NCBI GenBank assembly: GCA_903923345.1 | Contig: CAIXXI010000555.1 | Coordinates: 1-11,684, forward strand | Direction of reading: 5' to 3' | DNA length: 11,684 nt | DNA from: an uncultured Burkholderiales bacterium | GTDB lineage: Bacteria > Pseudomonadota > Gammaproteobacteria > Burkholderiales > Burkholderiaceae_E | Shown: positions 1 through 7,015 of the stretch, one piece after another | Position numbering within the stretch: position 1 is the first letter of the stretch | Layout of the letters: every line of letters begins with the position of its first letter | Translations under genes and position numbers: made by a program | Notes under the pieces: model-generated | Seen by the model: only the letters and a program-made list of their open reading frames with translations | Database searches by the model: none | Told to the model about the DNA's origin: nothing

Positions 1-1
1 C

Positions 2-220
2 AATGTCTGCGTGGCCTCGCTCTTTGAAGGCGGCATCACCGTGGTGTCGCCGGCCGGCGGGGTGATCGATTTCGTGCCGATGCCCGACCTGTACACCACG
101 AACATCTGCTTCGGCGGCCCGGATCTGAAGACCGCCTTCATCACGCTGTCAGTGAGCGGAAAACTCGTGGCCATCGACTGGCCCCGGCCTGGACTGGCGC
201 TGCATGGTTTGAACCGCTGA
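2..220 (+). CDS. SMP-30/gluconolactonase/LRE family protein, C-terminal fragment
   Basis: Only the last 72 codons are present; the 5' end lies before the window and the reading frame is open from base 2 to the TGA at 218-220. The visible peptide has the last-blade signature of SMP-30/gluconolactonase beta-propellers, with the conserved run TTNICFGGPDL followed by a short strand (TAFITLS) and a family-typical ending around DWPRPGLAL. Members of this family are metal-dependent lactonases or related hydrolases acting on sugar-acid or other lactones. The metal ligands sit upstream and cannot be checked here, so the substrate is unknown. The gene is convergent with the PHA-system gene, with only 25 bp between the stop codons. 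It is probably not functionally linked to the minus-strand block. The GTG at 11 is an internal codon, not a start. Confidence 0.85.
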   Translation, partial: NVCVASLFEGGITVVSPAGGVIDFVPMPDLYTTNICFGGPDLKTAFITLSVSGKLVAIDWPRPGLALHGLNR

Positions 221-230
221 GCGCAGCGCC
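196..230. repeat. Inverted repeat at the convergent gene junction
   Basis: A perfect 8-bp inverted repeat, GGCGCTGC (196-203) and GCAGCGCC (223-230), has a 19-base loop that itself contains the palindrome GGTTTGAACC (206-215). It spans the stop codon of the SMP-30 gene and lies just past the end of the opposing gene. A stem here could act as a bidirectional terminator or 3'-end stabiliser, but neither strand has a T-run after it, so intrinsic termination is not shown. In DNA this rich in GC a chance origin is possible. Confidence 0.3.
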
Positions 231-245
231 GTCACCGGCCGCCCC

Positions 246-536
246 TCATGCCACCTCGGGCGGCCCGAAGTAGGTCTCGAAATTGCGATTGAGCTGATCC
301 TCGATCTGGCCCTTGAACGCCGACAGCAGAAAGCCCAGTTCGGCGTTCAGTTCGATCAGGTCGGCAGACACGGTCATGACACCGCTCACGCCGGGGCGCT
401 CGAAGCGCAGGACATCGCCCTGCCATTCGCAGCGCATGCCGTATCCCGATTCAAGTTCCTGTGCGAGCCGGCGGGCGACGTCCAGCGCGCCCTCCTGGCC
501 AAGACAGTGTTCACGGTGCAGCGCGATCGTGCTCAT
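246..536 (-). CDS. Polyhydroxyalkanoic acid system family protein (PHA_gran_rgn type)
   Basis: This is a complete 96-residue protein. It matches the small PHA-system family often found in betaproteobacteria: an N-terminal IALHREHCLGQEGALDVARRL segment, a YGMRCEWQGDVLRFER strand region, a GVSG motif, and a C-terminal amphipathic helix ending in LNRNFETYFG. Family members are usually about 90-100 residues and are annotated by association with PHA granules; the biochemical role is not established. No signal peptide or membrane segment is visible. The start codon is 42 bp downstream of the dehydrogenase stop on the same strand, so it is probably the last gene of the minus-strand transcript. Only a weak ribosome binding site (GAACGAGAC) precedes the ATG. 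The family call is from remembered motif similarity. Confidence 0.78.
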   Translation of the reverse strand: MSTIALHREHCLGQEGALDVARRLAQELESGYGMRCEWQGDVLRFERPGVSGVMTVSADLIELNAELGFLLSAFKGQIEDQLNRNFETYFGPPEVA

Positions 537-578
537 CGGTGCAGGGTCTCGTTCAGATCTTGGGTTAAGGCCAGCGTG

Positions 579-1550
579 TCAGCGGCCGATACGGTTGGCA
601 TTCAGACACGAGGGCAGCGGCTGTCCTGCGGCAAAAGCCAGCAGGTTGCGCGCCGCCAGCATCGCCATGCCCAGGCGCGATGAGCGCGTCGCGCTGCCCA
701 GATGCGGCGTCAGCACGATGTTCGACACTTTGAGCAGATCGGGGTGGACCGCCGGCTCGTTTTCGTAGACATCCAGGCCTGCGGCCGCGATACGCTGCTC
801 AGACAGCGCGCGGGCGAGCTGCACATCATCGACGATGCCACCACGGGCGATGTTGATCAGGGTGGCGGTGGGTTTCATGAGACCCAGCTCGCGCTCGCCG
901 ATCAGGTGATGGGTCTGCGGCGAATAGGGCAGCACCAGCACCACATGGTCGGCTGTGCCCAGCAGTTCATCGAGCGACACCCGGCGTGCGCCGAGTGCCT
1001 GTTCATTGGCGGCGGCCGAGCGGTTGCAGTAGAGCAGTTGCATCGAGAATCCGGAGGCCCGCTTTGCAATTGCCGAGCCGATCCGCCCCATGCCGACAAT
1101 GCCCAGGGTCGTGCCATGCACATCGGCCCCCAGAAACTGATCCCAGGCCCACCGACCCCACTGGCCGGCGCGCAGCCAGTGCTCGGACTCGGTGACCCGA
1201 CGCGCGGTGGCCATCAGCAGGGCCCAGGCCATGTCGGCCGTCGCTTCGGTCAGGACGTCCGGGGTGTTGGTGACGGCGATGCCGCGTGCACTGCAGGCCT
1301 CGAGATCGATGTGGTTGAAGCCGACCGATCCGGTGGCCACGATCCGCAACTTCGGGCAGGCAGCAATCAGGGCTGCATCCACCCGGTCGGTCGCGACCAC
1401 GTAGAGCCCCTCGCACTCGGCCGCCCGGGCCCGTAACTCGGCATCGGACCAGACTGCGTCGTCCTGATTGGCATGGACATCCCAGGCCTGCGAGAGGGCT
1501 TCGAGCACTTCGGGAAAGACACGACGACACACCAGCAAACGGGGTTTCAT
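579..1550 (-). CDS. D-isomer-specific 2-hydroxyacid dehydrogenase (GhrB/glyoxylate-hydroxypyruvate reductase-like)
   Basis: This complete 323-residue protein belongs to the D-2-hydroxyacid dehydrogenase family and interconverts a 2-oxoacid and a D-2-hydroxyacid with NAD(P)H in the cytosol. The Rossmann motif GMGRIG is at about residues 153-158. The catalytic set is in place: Arg236 in NIARGG, Glu265 in DVYENEP and His283 in LTPHLGSAT. The end of the second Rossmann strand reads CNRS (175-178). A basic residue at this place is usual in NADP(H)-preferring glyoxylate/hydroxypyruvate or 2-ketogluconate reductases, so NADPH use is inferred. The exact substrate cannot be read from sequence. The start overlaps the lutC stop by ATGA, and a good Shine-Dalgarno GGAG (1559-1562) lies 8 nt upstream, inside the lutC end, supporting this start. 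Its neighbours handle hydroxyacid and NAD metabolism. Confidence 0.9.
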   Translation of the reverse strand: MKPRLLVCRRVFPEVLEALSQAWDVHANQDDAVWSDAELRARAAECEGLYVVATDRVDAALIAACPKLRIVATGSVGFNHIDLEACSARGIAVTNTPDVLTEATADMAWALLMATARRVTESEHWLRAGQWGRWAWDQFLGADVHGTTLGIVGMGRIGSAIAKRASGFSMQLLYCNRSAAANEQALGARRVSLDELLGTADHVVLVLPYSPQTHHLIGERELGLMKPTATLINIARGGIVDDVQLARALSEQRIAAAGLDVYENEPAVHPDLLKVSNIVLTPHLGSATRSSRLGMAMLAARNLLAFAAGQPLPSCLNANRIGR

Positions 1551-2266
1551 GCACGCGGCTCCAGAGCCTTGGTTACGCCCACCAGCAGGATGTGGACGCG
1601 ATACGGGCCATGTGCACCCAGCACGATGGTCTGCTCGATGTCGCCGGTGCGCGAAGGCCCGGACACCAGGTTGGTGGCTCGGGGCAACTGCCCGCGCTCA
1701 CTGCGGATGAGCGCAAAGCCATCTTCATAGTGGGCAACAACCCGCTCCATCGGCACAACTGCCACATGCGTCTCGGGCAGCAGGTGCATCGATGCCGGGG
1801 TGTCCGGCCCGGACAGCATCATCAGGGTGCCGGTCTCGGCGACCGCAACGAACGCGCCGCTGATGCCGACCAGGTCATCGCCCTGCGGGCGCCGGGCCTG
1901 CACGGCCAATCCGGCCGACTGCCAGTCGAGGGACGCCAGCGTGTTCCAGCAGACCGCCTGTCGAGACAGACCCTGTGCGTCGAGATACCGGGCCACCGCC
2001 ATCGGCACATCGGCCATCGCTGCAACCCGCTCGGTCGTACTCGACATGCGTGCCGCCTGGGCCTCGAAGTGGGCCACGCAATCGGCACCGACCGTGGGCT
2101 TGGGCCCCACCGAGCGACGCTCGATCCAGTCCTCGACCGCCTGCCGCTCACTGGGCGCGGGATCGGGGCTGCGGCCCTGCGCGCTGCGGATACGACCGAG
2201 GATCCGGCTGCGCGCAGACGCGGTGTCGAGCAGGTCGGCGGGCGAATCAGGGCGGGCTTCGTTCAT
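1547..2266 (-). CDS. lutC: LutC/YkgG family lactate utilization protein (LUD domain)
   Basis: This is a complete protein of 239 residues, normal for LutC. It begins with the family's short helical leader (ILGRIRSAQG, about 23-31). It carries the two hallmark LUD-domain blocks: GISGAFVAVAETGT (about 134-147), followed by MHLLPETHVAVVP, and VSGPSRTGDIEQ (about 201-212), followed by VLGAHGPYRVHILLVG. LutC works with LutA and LutB, the iron-sulfur subunits, in L-lactate oxidation in bacteria that lack other lactate dehydrogenases. Neither LutA nor LutB is in this window; instead lutC is held by ATGA overlaps between pncB and a hydroxyacid dehydrogenase. It may serve a LutAB encoded elsewhere or have a divergent role. 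LutC itself has no visible Fe-S cysteine motif, as expected. Confidence 0.9.
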   Translation of the reverse strand: MNEARPDSPADLLDTASARSRILGRIRSAQGRSPDPAPSERQAVEDWIERRSVGPKPTVGADCVAHFEAQAARMSSTTERVAAMADVPMAVARYLDAQGLSRQAVCWNTLASLDWQSAGLAVQARRPQGDDLVGISGAFVAVAETGTLMMLSGPDTPASMHLLPETHVAVVPMERVVAHYEDGFALIRSERGQLPRATNLVSGPSRTGDIEQTIVLGAHGPYRVHILLVGVTKALEPRA

Positions 2267-3441
2267 GAGGCGCGGATCTCAAAAACCTGACGCAGGTAGG
2301 CCAGATAGGCCGGGTCGTCGCACATCGTCTTTTCGGGCGAATCTGACAGCTTTGCAACCGGTTGTCCGTTGCAGCGAACCATCTTGATCACGATCTGCAA
2401 GGGGGTGAAGCCCAGGTCGTTGGTGAGGTTGGTGCCGATTCCGAAGGCCAGTCGCGTGCGACTCGAGAACTGTCGATACAGCTTGATCGCCAGCGGCACG
2501 TTGAGGCTGTCGGAGAAAATCAGCGTCTTGGTGCGCGGGTCGATGCGCAGGGCCTCGTAGTGTCCGATCAGGCGCTCACCCCATTCGAAGGGGTCGCCGG
2601 AATCATGGCGGGCGCCGTCGAACAGCTTGCAGAAATACAGATCAAAGTCTCTGAAAAAGGCATCCATCCCGTAGGTGTCAGACAGCGCAATGCCCAGGTC
2701 GCCACGGTATTCACGGGCCCAGACCTCGAACCCGAAGGTCTGCGAATCTCTCAGGCGAGGCCCCAGCGACTGACAGGCTTGCAGGTACTCGTGAGCCATC
2801 GTGCCCAGCGGTGTGATGCCATGACGCATGGCCAGCATCACATTGGACGTGCCTGCGAAATTCTGCCCGAGGTCATCGCGCAAACCGATGATGACTTCTT
2901 CCTGCCAGCCCCTGGAAAACCGCCTGCGCGTGCCGTAATCGGCGACCCGCATCTCACTGAGCGAGGCGTCCTCGTGAATCATCGCGATCTTGGCCTGCAG
3001 GCGACGCCGGCCCTCGACGTAATCCGACTGCGGCTGGGTCTTGCGAAAGTAGATCTCGTTGACGATCGCCAGCAGCGGCACCTCGAACAGGATGGTGTGC
3101 AGCCAGGGCCCGCGCACGATAATCTCGATCTCGCCGTTCCCGGCAGCCGAGGGCTGCACGGTCACGTACTTTTCGTTCATCTGAAACAGGCCGAGAAAGT
3201 CGACGAAATCGCTCTTGATGAAGCGCAGACCACGCAGGTACTGGAGCTCGGACTCGCTAAAGCGCAGCGTGCACAGATGGCTGATCTCGCTGCGAATGTC
3301 TTCAACGAAGGGCGCGAGCTGCACGCCCGGGTTGCGACACTTGAAGCGGTACTCGACCTGCGCACCCGGAAAGTGATGCAGGACGACCTGCATCATCGTG
3401 AATTTGTAGAGGTCGGTGTCGAGCAGGGAGTCGATGATCAT
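2263..3441 (-). CDS. pncB: Nicotinate phosphoribosyltransferase
   Basis: This complete 392-residue enzyme makes nicotinate mononucleotide from nicotinate and PRPP, with ATP stimulation, in the NAD salvage (Preiss-Handler) pathway in the cytosol. The N-terminus SLLDTDLYKFTMMQ is the classic PncB start and fixes the ATG. Other family marks are RRRFS at about 171-175, GTSNV at about 197-201, the phosphorylatable-histidine motif GTMAHE with His217, and RHDSGDP at about 278-284, which helps form the phosphoribosyl site. The length fits the bacterial PncB1 class of about 400 residues. The stop overlaps the lutC start by ATGA, so the two are probably translated together. No clear Shine-Dalgarno precedes the ATG, but a TACAAT hexamer lies 6 nt upstream (see the promoter entry). 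A 92-bp gap separates it from livF upstream, so it may have its own transcript. Confidence 0.96.
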   Translation of the reverse strand: MIIDSLLDTDLYKFTMMQVVLHHFPGAQVEYRFKCRNPGVQLAPFVEDIRSEISHLCTLRFSESELQYLRGLRFIKSDFVDFLGLFQMNEKYVTVQPSAAGNGEIEIIVRGPWLHTILFEVPLLAIVNEIYFRKTQPQSDYVEGRRRLQAKIAMIHEDASLSEMRVADYGTRRRFSRGWQEEVIIGLRDDLGQNFAGTSNVMLAMRHGITPLGTMAHEYLQACQSLGPRLRDSQTFGFEVWAREYRGDLGIALSDTYGMDAFFRDFDLYFCKLFDGARHDSGDPFEWGERLIGHYEALRIDPRTKTLIFSDSLNVPLAIKLYRQFSSRTRLAFGIGTNLTNDLGFTPLQIVIKMVRCNGQPVAKLSDSPEKTMCDDPAYLAYLRQVFEIRAS

Positions 3442-3447
3442 CGGACG

Positions 3448-3453
3448 ATTGTA
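3448..3453 (-). promoter_or_regulatory. Candidate -10 hexamer directly before pncB
   Basis: On the minus strand TACAAT, one mismatch from TATAAT, ends 6 nt before the pncB ATG. A start site at the usual distance would fall on or next to the A of the ATG, giving a leaderless or near-leaderless mRNA. That would fit the missing Shine-Dalgarno. No convincing -35 box sits 16-18 bp upstream (the bases there read near CGGATT), so the promoter call is weak. Confidence 0.25.
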
Positions 3454-3473
3454 CCTGCGGGGTCTGCTGGAAT

Positions 3474-3500
3474 CCGCTTTCAGCGGGGCATCGCGCCCCG
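3474..3500 (-). repeat. Overlapping stem-loops between livF and pncB
   Basis: A perfect 6-bp inverted repeat, CGGGGC (3484-3489) and GCCCCG (3495-3500), has a 5-base loop. A second short hairpin, CCGC (3474-3477) and GCGG (3483-3486), shares bases with it, so the two cannot form together. They lie in the 92-bp gap after the livF stop. No T-run follows on the minus strand, so this is not a standard intrinsic terminator. It could be a partial terminator, an mRNA 3'-end stabiliser for the transporter transcript, or chance in GC-rich DNA. Confidence 0.3.
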
Positions 3501-3533
3501 GCTGACATCACAGGATTCGGAACGCTTCAAGGC

Positions 3534-4247
3534 TCAGATACCGAGCAGTTCGCGCCGGATGGCGGCATCGGACTGCAAGTCGGCCATCGAGCCTTGAAAG
3601 CGGACCTGTCCCTTCTCCAGCACGCAAGCCCGATCGCAGATAGCCGCCACGAATTCCAGGTTCTGCTCGCAGATCAGCACGGCCAGGCCCTGTCGCTTCA
3701 TCTCGTTAATTGAACGGGCCATCTGCTCGACGATCACCGGCGCCACGCCTTCGGAGGGCTCATCAAACAGCACCAGTTGCGGATTGCCCATCAGGGTGCG
3801 CGCCACGGTGAGCATCTGCTGCTCGCCGCCGCTCATGCGGGCGCCCAGCCGATCCGGCATGGCAGCCAGATTCGGAAAGAGCTCGAAGAGACGCTGCACC
3901 GTCCAGGGCGCTGACTCACCCCGCGCGGCCTGTCGGCCGACCTCGAGGTTCTGCAGCACGGTGAGGTCGGTGAAGATGCGCCGGTCTTCGGGCACCCAGC
4001 CCAGACCGAGCCGGGCAATGCGATGCGAAGGCCAGCCGGTGATGTCGCGGCCACTGAAACGAACCGCACCCGACATCGGCTGGATCAGCCCCATGATCGT
4101 CTTGAGCGTGGTCGACTTGCCGGCACCGTTTCGCCCGAGCAGAGCCACCGCCTCGCCTGCGCCGACCTTCAGCCCGACATCGAACAGGATCTGGGCGCGG
4201 CCATAGCCCGCGCACAGGCGATCGACCTCGAGCAAAGCGGTGCTCAT
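3534..4247 (-). CDS. livF: HAAT-family ABC transporter ATP-binding protein LivF
   Basis: This complete 237-residue ATPase has the normal LivF length. It shows Walker A GRNGAGKST at residues 38-46, a Q-loop-region PEDRRIFTDLTVLQNL (about 86-101), the ABC signature MSGGEQQ at 138-144 (Met in place of the usual Leu), and Walker B LVLFDE at 158-163 followed by PSEGVAP. The EQN at 194-196 in the H-loop region is typical of LivF. It is one of two cytoplasmic ATPases driving the importer encoded just upstream. Its ATG overlaps the livG stop as ATGA (4244-4247), fixing the start and implying coupled translation. The 92-bp gap after its stop marks the end of the transporter gene cluster proper. LivF is certain as a family call; the transported ligand is not known. 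Confidence 0.95.
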   Translation of the reverse strand: MSTALLEVDRLCAGYGRAQILFDVGLKVGAGEAVALLGRNGAGKSTTLKTIMGLIQPMSGAVRFSGRDITGWPSHRIARLGLGWVPEDRRIFTDLTVLQNLEVGRQAARGESAPWTVQRLFELFPNLAAMPDRLGARMSGGEQQMLTVARTLMGNPQLVLFDEPSEGVAPVIVEQMARSINEMKRQGLAVLICEQNLEFVAAICDRACVLEKGQVRFQGSMADLQSDAAIRRELLGI

Positions 4248-5080
4248 CGGCTCGAGTCCGCACGGCTCGAGGCCAGCAACAGGCCTTCTGCCGCGGTGGA
4301 TGGTGCGGCCTGTGGTGCGCCCTGTGGTGCGCCCTGACTGCCGAAATACACCTCACGCACCAGCTCATCCTGGCGGATCGCTTCCGGCGAGCCCTGCGCA
4401 ATCAGCTGCCCTCGGGCCAGCACGACGATCCGATCGGCATGGGCAAAGACCACGTCCATGCTGTGCTCGGTGAACAGCACGCCAATGCCGCGCTCATGCG
4501 ACAGCCGCCTGACCAATGCCACCAGCTCGTTGCGCTCGCCCGGCGCCATGCCGGCGGTCGGCTCGTCCATCAGCAACAGCCTGGGTCGATTCGACAGGGC
4601 CAGCGCCAGTTCGACACGCTTGATGTCGCCGTAGGCCAGGGTCGAGCAGGGCAGATCGGCCAGTTGGCTCAGACCGACCGCATCGAGCAGCTCGAGCGCC
4701 TGTTCGCGCTGCATCCGGGTCGCCCGGCCCCACCATTGGCCGAGCCGCCCGGCCTTCGACAGCAAGGCGAGCTGAACATTTTCCGACACGGTCATTGATG
4801 ACCAGGTGGCTGCGATCTGGAAGGTGCGGCCCACGCCCAGGCGCCAGATGTCCTGCGGCGAGCGTCCAGCAATGTCATGGCCATCAAGCAGGACCTGCCC
4901 CGAGTCAGGGCGAAGCTGCCCATTGATGCAGTTGAAACAGGTCGACTTGCCGGCACCGTTGGGGCCGATCAGCGCCAGCAGCTCACCGGCCGCCAGCTCG
5001 AAACTCACCCCGTCGACGGCCTTCACCCCACCAAAGGCCTTGGCCAGCGCCTGGACCTGCAACAAGGCCAGCGCGCTCAT
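4244..5080 (-). CDS. livG: HAAT-family ABC transporter ATP-binding protein LivG
   Basis: This is a complete protein of 278 residues. The ATG at 5080 is chosen because it overlaps the permease stop as ATGA and gives the standard LivG N-terminus; the open frame continues upstream to 5434, but only as an unrelated shadow of the permease. Visible motifs are Walker A GPNGAGKST (39-47), Q-loop Gln88 in GRTFQIAATW, signature LAYGD (148-152, the LivG variant), Walker B LLLMDE (168-173) followed by PTAGMAP, and H-loop His206 in FTEHSMD. The last roughly 30 residues after VYFGSQ form an Ala/Pro/Gln-rich tail with a short GAPQ repeat; most LivG proteins end near residue 255, so the tail is an extension. 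It pairs with LivF on the fused permease. Confidence 0.95.
   Translation of the reverse strand: MSALALLQVQALAKAFGGVKAVDGVSFELAAGELLALIGPNGAGKSTCFNCINGQLRPDSGQVLLDGHDIAGRSPQDIWRLGVGRTFQIAATWSSMTVSENVQLALLSKAGRLGQWWGRATRMQREQALELLDAVGLSQLADLPCSTLAYGDIKRVELALALSNRPRLLLMDEPTAGMAPGERNELVALVRRLSHERGIGVLFTEHSMDVVFAHADRIVVLARGQLIAQGSPEAIRQDELVREVYFGSQGAPQGAPQAAPSTAAEGLLLASSRADSSR
4301..4334. repeat. 12-bp tandem repeat in the 3' end of livG
   Basis: Two perfect tandem copies of TGTGGTGCGCCC occupy 4311-4322 and 4323-4334, with a degenerate partial copy (TGGTGCGGCC) at 4301-4310. Read on the minus strand, they encode the GAPQ-GAPQ-AAP part of the LivG tail. The unit is a multiple of 3, so copy-number changes would lengthen or shorten the tail without a frameshift. 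Confidence 0.75.
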
Positions 5081-6999
5081 GGCCTGACCACTGGAGTCTG
5101 ACGCCGCCCGGCGCGGCCGCGAAGTGCATCCAGCCCCTGCCCCAGGGCACCGGCGACACCCTGCGGAAAGGCGAGCACCAGCAGCAGAATCGTGAAGCCC
5201 ATCACCGCACGCCAGTAGTCGGTCGCGCGCAAGGTGGTGTCTTGCAGCCAGGTAAAGAGCGCAGCCCCCACGATCGGCCCGGCGAGCGATTGCACGCCAC
5301 CGAGCAGCACCATGACCAGACCATCGATCGAGCGGCCCACGGCCAGCACTTCGGGCGAGATGCTGCCCTTGGCAAAGGCAAACAGTGCACCGGCCACGCC
5401 ACCGAAAAAGCCGGCCACACCGAACGCAGCCCACTGCAGTCTGGCCACCGGAATTCCGACTGCATGAGATCGCAAAGGCGAATCACGCCCGGCGCGCAGC
5501 GCATAACCGAAGGGCGAAAACAGCATGCTTCTGAGGCACCACAGACTGGCAGCCACGATGAGCAGCGTCAGGGCGTAATAGGCGGATTTGTCGGACAGCC
5601 ATTGCGCCGGCCAGATCCCGATCAGGCCGTTGCTGCCGCCGGTGACGGAGTCCCACTGAAAGACCAGTGCCCAGACGATCTGCGCAAAGGCCAGCGTCAG
5701 CATGGCCAGATAGACGCCCGACAGCCGCACGGCAAAAGCACCCAGCAGCAATGCCCCGGCCAGCGCCAGGAGGGGCGCGCACAACAGCGCTGCCAGCATC
5801 GGCAGCCCCAGGCCTTTGAGTCCGAGCGCAGCCCCGTAGGCACCCAGACCGAAATAGGCAGCATGGCCGAAGGAATGCATGCCGGCCGGTCCCATCATGA
5901 AATGCAGACTCGCCGCGAACAGCACGGCAATCAGCATCTCGACACCCAGCACCGGCAGATAGGGATAGCTTGCGGCCAGCATCGGCAGCGCAGCCAGGCC
6001 CACGAACAGCACACACCATGCCACGACCTCCAGACTGGAGGCCTGGCGAATCGGCATTTCAATCTCACCGGCCGAACGCACGGTTGCCTGGGGACGGCCG
6101 AGCAGGCCCCAGGGTCGGAACACCAGCACCAGCGCCATCACCAGGAACTCGACCACGAGGGTCAGCTTGGAGAACTGGAAGGTGACCCCTGCGATGTTCA
6201 CCGTACCAATCGCATAGCACAGGGCCTTGATCTCGGCGATCAGCAATGCAGCCAGATAGGCACCCGGGATACTGCCCATGCCGCCGACGACCACGACGAC
6301 GAAGGCCTCGCCGATGGTGGTGAGGTCGATGGCGAGGTTGGCGGGCTCCCGCGGGATCTGCAGTGCGCCGCCCAGTCCGGCCAGAAAGGAGCCGAGCGCA
6401 AACACGGCCGTAAACAGCCAGGCCTGATTCACGCCCAGTGCCGAGACCATCTCGCGATCCTGGGTGGCTGCGCGCACCAGCACACCGAATCGGGTTCGCT
6501 GCAATACCAGCCATAACAGGGCCAGCACCAGGGGACCGACCGCCATCAGCAGCAGGTCATAGGTGGGCAAACGTGCGCCCATCACCTCGATCGAGCCCTT
6601 CAGACCCGGTGCGCGCGGGCCGAGCAGGTCTTCAGGCCCCCACAGCCATAGCACCGCATCGCGAACGATCAGTGCCACCGCGAAGGTGGCCAGCAGCTGG
6701 AACAGTTCAGGTGCCCGGTAGATCCGGCGCAACACGATCCATTCGATCAGGGCACCCAGGGCCGCGGTGATCAAGGCAGCCGCCAGCACCCCGCCCCAGA
6801 AACCCAGCCCGCTGGCCGGCCCGAAGCGCTCGATGCAGCTCCAGGCCAGGTACAGGCCCAGCATGTAGAGCGATCCATGCGCGAAGTTGACGATGCGCGA
6901 GACGCCGAAGATCAGCGACAGCCCGACCGCGACGAGAAACAGCGTCGAGGCGCTGGCCAGCCCGTTGAGGAGCTGGACGATCAGGCTGTTGAAGGACAC
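5077..6999 (-). CDS. Fused LivH-LivM branched-chain amino acid-type ABC permease
   Basis: This 640-residue membrane protein joins both permease subunits of a HAAT-family importer in one chain. The N-terminal half has the LivH signature VGLSLIFGVSRIVNFAHGS (about 25-43), then VVVVVGGMGSIPG. The C-terminal half, from about residue 315, is LivM-like, with FGHAAYFGLGAYGAAL, GGSNGL and VLLGGVQSLAGPIVGA. Many hydrophobic segments occur in both halves. The GTG at 6999 is preferred over the ATG at 7080. It gives the usual LivH N-terminus, leaves a 16-bp gap after the binding-protein stop, and avoids a 27-residue Arg/Pro-rich leader that would be antisense-like and overlap the upstream gene. The stop overlaps livG as ATGA. 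An in-frame ATG with a ribosome binding site marks the fusion joint at Met315 (see that entry). Fused permeases of this kind are known in proteobacteria. Confidence 0.92.
   Translation of the reverse strand: MSFNSLIVQLLNGLASASTLFLVAVGLSLIFGVSRIVNFAHGSLYMLGLYLAWSCIERFGPASGLGFWGGVLAAALITAALGALIEWIVLRRIYRAPELFQLLATFAVALIVRDAVLWLWGPEDLLGPRAPGLKGSIEVMGARLPTYDLLLMAVGPLVLALLWLVLQRTRFGVLVRAATQDREMVSALGVNQAWLFTAVFALGSFLAGLGGALQIPREPANLAIDLTTIGEAFVVVVVGGMGSIPGAYLAALLIAEIKALCYAIGTVNIAGVTFQFSKLTLVVEFLVMALVLVFRPWGLLGRPQATVRSAGEIEMPIRQASSLEVVAWCVLFVGLAALPMLAASYPYLPVLGVEMLIAVLFAASLHFMMGPAGMHSFGHAAYFGLGAYGAALGLKGLGLPMLAALLCAPLLALAGALLLGAFAVRLSGVYLAMLTLAFAQIVWALVFQWDSVTGGSNGLIGIWPAQWLSDKSAYYALTLLIVAASLWCLRSMLFSPFGYALRAGRDSPLRSHAVGIPVARLQWAAFGVAGFFGGVAGALFAFAKGSISPEVLAVGRSIDGLVMVLLGGVQSLAGPIVGAALFTWLQDTTLRATDYWRAVMGFTILLLVLAFPQGVAGALGQGLDALRGRAGRRQTPVVRP
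6055..6069 (-). promoter_or_regulatory. Internal ribosome binding site and ATG at the LivH-LivM joint
   Basis: Within the fused permease gene the minus strand reads GGTGAG (6064-6069), a 6-nt spacer, then an in-frame ATG (6055-6057) that is Met315. Translation from it would give a free LivM-like protein of 326 residues, close to the normal LivM length. It may be the relic of the ancestral separate livM start, or it may still be used. The sequence cannot tell these apart. Confidence 0.45.
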
Positions 7000-7015
7000 C
7001 CGCCCACCGGCCTGC

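Noticed and set aside
702..1436. Plus-strand open frame of 244 codons opposite the dehydrogenase
   Set aside because: It is antisense to a complete dehydrogenase with all catalytic residues; no similarity seen.
2362..3597. Plus-strand open frame of 411 codons opposite pncB
   Set aside because: It is antisense to an unmistakable PncB and shows no domain of its own.
5081..5434. Upstream extension of livG
   Set aside because: The added residues are an out-of-frame reading of the permease gene; the ATG at 5080 overlaps the permease stop and gives the standard LivG start.
5242..6516. Plus-strand open frame of 424 codons opposite the fused permease
   Set aside because: Its product is Gln/His/Arg-rich without motifs; the minus strand encodes clear membrane segments.
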